A stretch of DNA of 64,000 nucleotides. Source: Nocardioides albus. Lineage in GTDB: Bacteria > Actinomycetota > Actinomycetes > Propionibacteriales > Nocardioidaceae. Location of the stretch: contig NZ_BMQT01000016.1 in the NCBI RefSeq assembly GCF_014648255.1, positions 1 to 64,000 on the forward strand, written 5' to 3'. The position numbers and the translations under genes were made by a program. The notes under the pieces were generated by a model that searched no databases, was not told the origin of the DNA, and saw only the letters and a list, made by a program, of their open reading frames with translations. Positions 62,417 to 64,000 of the stretch are shown here, piece by piece (the stretch's first letter is position 1; every line of letters starts with the position of its first letter).

Positions 62417-63181
62417 ATGGACATCAGCGGGATCAACACCGTCGTCACCGGCGCGGCATCGGGGCTCGGACGGGCCACCGCCGAACGGCTGATCGCCGGC
62501 GGAGCATCCGTCACCCTGGTCGATCTGCCTTCCTCGGACGGCAAGGCGGTTGCGGCCGAGCTCGGAGACAGGTCCAGGTTCGTGGCTGCGGACGTGATCG
62601 ACGGCGATCAGGTCGCGGCCGCGTTCGCGACCGCCGACGAGCAGGGTCCGGTGCGCGCAGTCGTGCACTGCGCCGGCCGCGGTCGTCCGATGCGGCTGCT
62701 CGACAAGGCCGGAGAGGCCGTCGACCTGGAGCCCTTCGCGTCGGTGATCGAGCTCAACGTGGTCGGATCGTTCAACGTCCTCCGGTACGCCGCGCGGTCG
62801 CTGGCGCGCAACGAACCGCTCGACGGCGACCGTGGCGTCTGTGTCCTGACCGCATCCGTCGCGGCGTTCGAAGGACAGATCGGCCAGATCAACTACTCGG
62901 CGGCCAAGGCCGCGGTGGTCGGGATGACCCTGCCGGCTGCGCGTGACCTGGCCGGCATCGGCGTCCGGGTGTGCACGATCGCTCCCGGCACGTTCGACAC
63001 CCCTCTGCTGGCCCGGGCCCGGGACGACGTCCGCGAGTCGCTCGCGGCGGCCGTACCGCACCCGCGTCGGCTCGGCGACCCCACCGAGTTCGCGGCGCTC
63101 GCCGCGCACATCGTCGAGAACGGCATGCTCAACGGCGAGACGATCAGGCTCGACGGCGCGATCCGGATGGCACCCCGATGA
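62417..63181 (+). CDS. SDR family 3-hydroxyacyl-CoA dehydrogenase-like protein
   Basis: Short-chain dehydrogenase of 254 aa: TGAASGLGRATAERL, LVDLPSSDG (NAD-preferring Asp), VHCAGRG, VLTASVAAFEGQIGQINYSAAKAA (Ser, Tyr, Lys). The DLPSSDGK and EGQIGQ.NYSASK features resemble the HSD17B10-type 3-hydroxyacyl-CoA dehydrogenases, which fits the module. It starts 7 nt after the acyl-CoA dehydrogenase stop and overlaps the next gene. Confidence 0.88.
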   Translation: MDISGINTVVTGAASGLGRATAERLIAGGASVTLVDLPSSDGKAVAAELGDRSRFVAADVIDGDQVAAAFATADEQGPVRAVVHCAGRGRPMRLLDKAGEAVDLEPFASVIELNVVGSFNVLRYAARSLARNEPLDGDRGVCVLTASVAAFEGQIGQINYSAAKAAVVGMTLPAARDLAGIGVRVCTIAPGTFDTPLLARARDDVRESLAAAVPHPRRLGDPTEFAALAAHIVENGMLNGETIRLDGAIRMAPR

Positions 63182-63960
63182 CCTCGTCGGCAGGCGCCAC
63201 CCCACCGGTGCTGGTCGAACGAAGGGGCGCCGTGCTCGTGATCACCCTCGATCGGCCCGAGGCTCGCAACGCCATCGACCTGCGCACCGCGGAGGCGATC
63301 GGCGCGGCGATCGAGACCCTCGAGTCGGACCGGTCTCTCGCTGCGGGTGTGATCGCGGCTAACGGCAGCACGTTCTGCGCCGGGATGGACCTCAAGGCGC
63401 ACCTGCGCGGCGAGCGACCGCGTACGGAGAAGGGTGGCTTCGCCGGGCTGGTCGAGGCACCGCCCACCAAGCCGCTGATCGCGGCGGTCGAAGGACCGGC
63501 TCTCGGCGGCGGCTTCGAGATCGTGCTGGCCTGCGATCTCGTGATCTCCTCCGCTGCCGCCTCGTTCGGCCTGCCCGAGGTGAAACGTGGCCTGGTCGCC
63601 GCGGCCGGCGGGCTGACCCGCCTCCCGAGGTCGCTGCCGCGCGCGGTGGCCCTCGAGATGATCCTCACCGGAGACGCCGTCCCCGCCGCGGACCTGGCCA
63701 GGTTCGGGCTGGTCAACCGGGTCGTGGATCCGGGCCAGGCGCTGTCGACGGCGGTCGAGCTGGCCCTGCGTATCGCAGAGAACGGACCCCTCGCCGTCCA
63801 CACCAGCAAGCGCGTCGTCATCGAGTCGTCGGACTGGCCCGCCGACCAGGAGTTCCTGCGCCTGCGCGAGGCCGCGGCCACCGTGTTCGCCTCGGCCGAC
63901 GCCCGCGAGGGCGCCCGTGCCTTCGCCGAGCGCCGCAAGCCTACCTGGTCCGGCAGCTGA
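63178..63960 (+). CDS. Enoyl-CoA hydratase (crotonase family)
   Basis: Crotonase-fold enzyme of 260 aa: TLDRPEARNAIDLRTAEAIG, GSTFCAGMDLKAHLRGE, VEGPALGGGFEIVLACDLVIS and FGLPEVKRGLVAAAGGLTRLPR, with the Glu of LPEVKRG in the catalytic position. ATGA overlap with the SDR gene. Probably the hydration step between the acyl-CoA dehydrogenase and the SDR dehydrogenase. Confidence 0.92.
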   Translation: MTSSAGATPPVLVERRGAVLVITLDRPEARNAIDLRTAEAIGAAIETLESDRSLAAGVIAANGSTFCAGMDLKAHLRGERPRTEKGGFAGLVEAPPTKPLIAAVEGPALGGGFEIVLACDLVISSAAASFGLPEVKRGLVAAAGGLTRLPRSLPRAVALEMILTGDAVPAADLARFGLVNRVVDPGQALSTAVELALRIAENGPLAVHTSKRVVIESSDWPADQEFLRLREAAATVFASADAREGARAFAERRKPTWSGS

Positions 63961-64000
63961 CCCGGACCTCACCACATCCCCACCACAGAAGGACTTCCAC
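63961..64000 (+). other. Spacer with ribosome-binding site of next gene
   Basis: The last 40 nt contain AGAAGGACTTCCAC at the very end, which looks like a ribosome-binding site for a gene starting just beyond the window. The plus-strand operon therefore probably continues. Confidence 0.5.

Overview
The window is high-GC DNA with many GTG starts, frequent ATGA/GTGA stop-start overlaps and an actinobacterial gene set: Rpf/transglycosylase-like secreted protein, PIN-PhoH protein, short Z-isoprenyl diphosphate synthase, MHS/MFS carriers, IclR, PucR and LysR regulators. I infer a soil-type actinobacterium, most likely Nocardioidaceae (Nocardioides-like). That placement is inference; there is no rRNA or other marker here. 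I saw no tRNA, rRNA or CRISPR array.

Layout. (1) 1-12 kb, housekeeping and envelope genes: a long inverted repeat, two SPFH proteins with NfeD, a DUF6328 membrane protein, an SDR, a spermidine-synthase-like protein, fumarase C, a 160-bp nested palindromic repeat array, a secreted transglycosylase-like protein, PIN-PhoH, UppS-like prenyltransferase, hemolysin III and an APC permease. (2) 11.9-20.5 kb: a tannase/feruloyl-esterase-type secreted hydrolase diverges from a five-gene Liv-type ABC importer (ATPase, ATPase, binding protein, two permeases), followed by a convergent GAF-PucR regulator. (3) 20.5-22.5 kb: a YyaL-type thioredoxin-domain protein.

(4) 22.4-50.6 kb: about 28 kb that I read as an integrative and mobilizable element. 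A tyrosine integrase sits beside the 5' end of the yyaL-like gene. An ungapped 181-bp duplicate of that gene's 5' end (about 84% identical by hand count) lies at the far end, and both ends carry copies of GTGATACACGA. Inside are an overlapping pair of nuclease-like genes (DUF4365-type and CoiA-type) in lower-GC DNA, a MobF relaxase-helicase, two small HTH proteins, several gene wrecks, a complete 3-(2,3-dihydroxyphenyl)propionate (mhp) pathway, an amidase / short-chain fatty acid carrier / CoA-transferase / carboxyltransferase operon with an AsnC regulator, a headless alanine racemase, and a metallo-hydrolase plus MHS carrier operon with an IclR regulator. A 21-bp-period operator is shared by the mhp operon and the hydrolase-carrier operon, which ties the carrier to the pathway. 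No type IV secretion genes are present.

(5) 50.8-64 kb: two mirror-image acyl-CoA catabolic modules diverge from 56.5 kb. Each has MFS, CaiB/BaiF CoA-transferase and acyl-CoA dehydrogenase in that order plus a LysR regulator. One adds a 3-hydroxyacyl-CoA dehydrogenase; the other adds two enoyl-CoA hydratases and an SDR. Together they look like uptake, CoA activation and beta-oxidation-like breakdown of an unidentified carboxylic acid.
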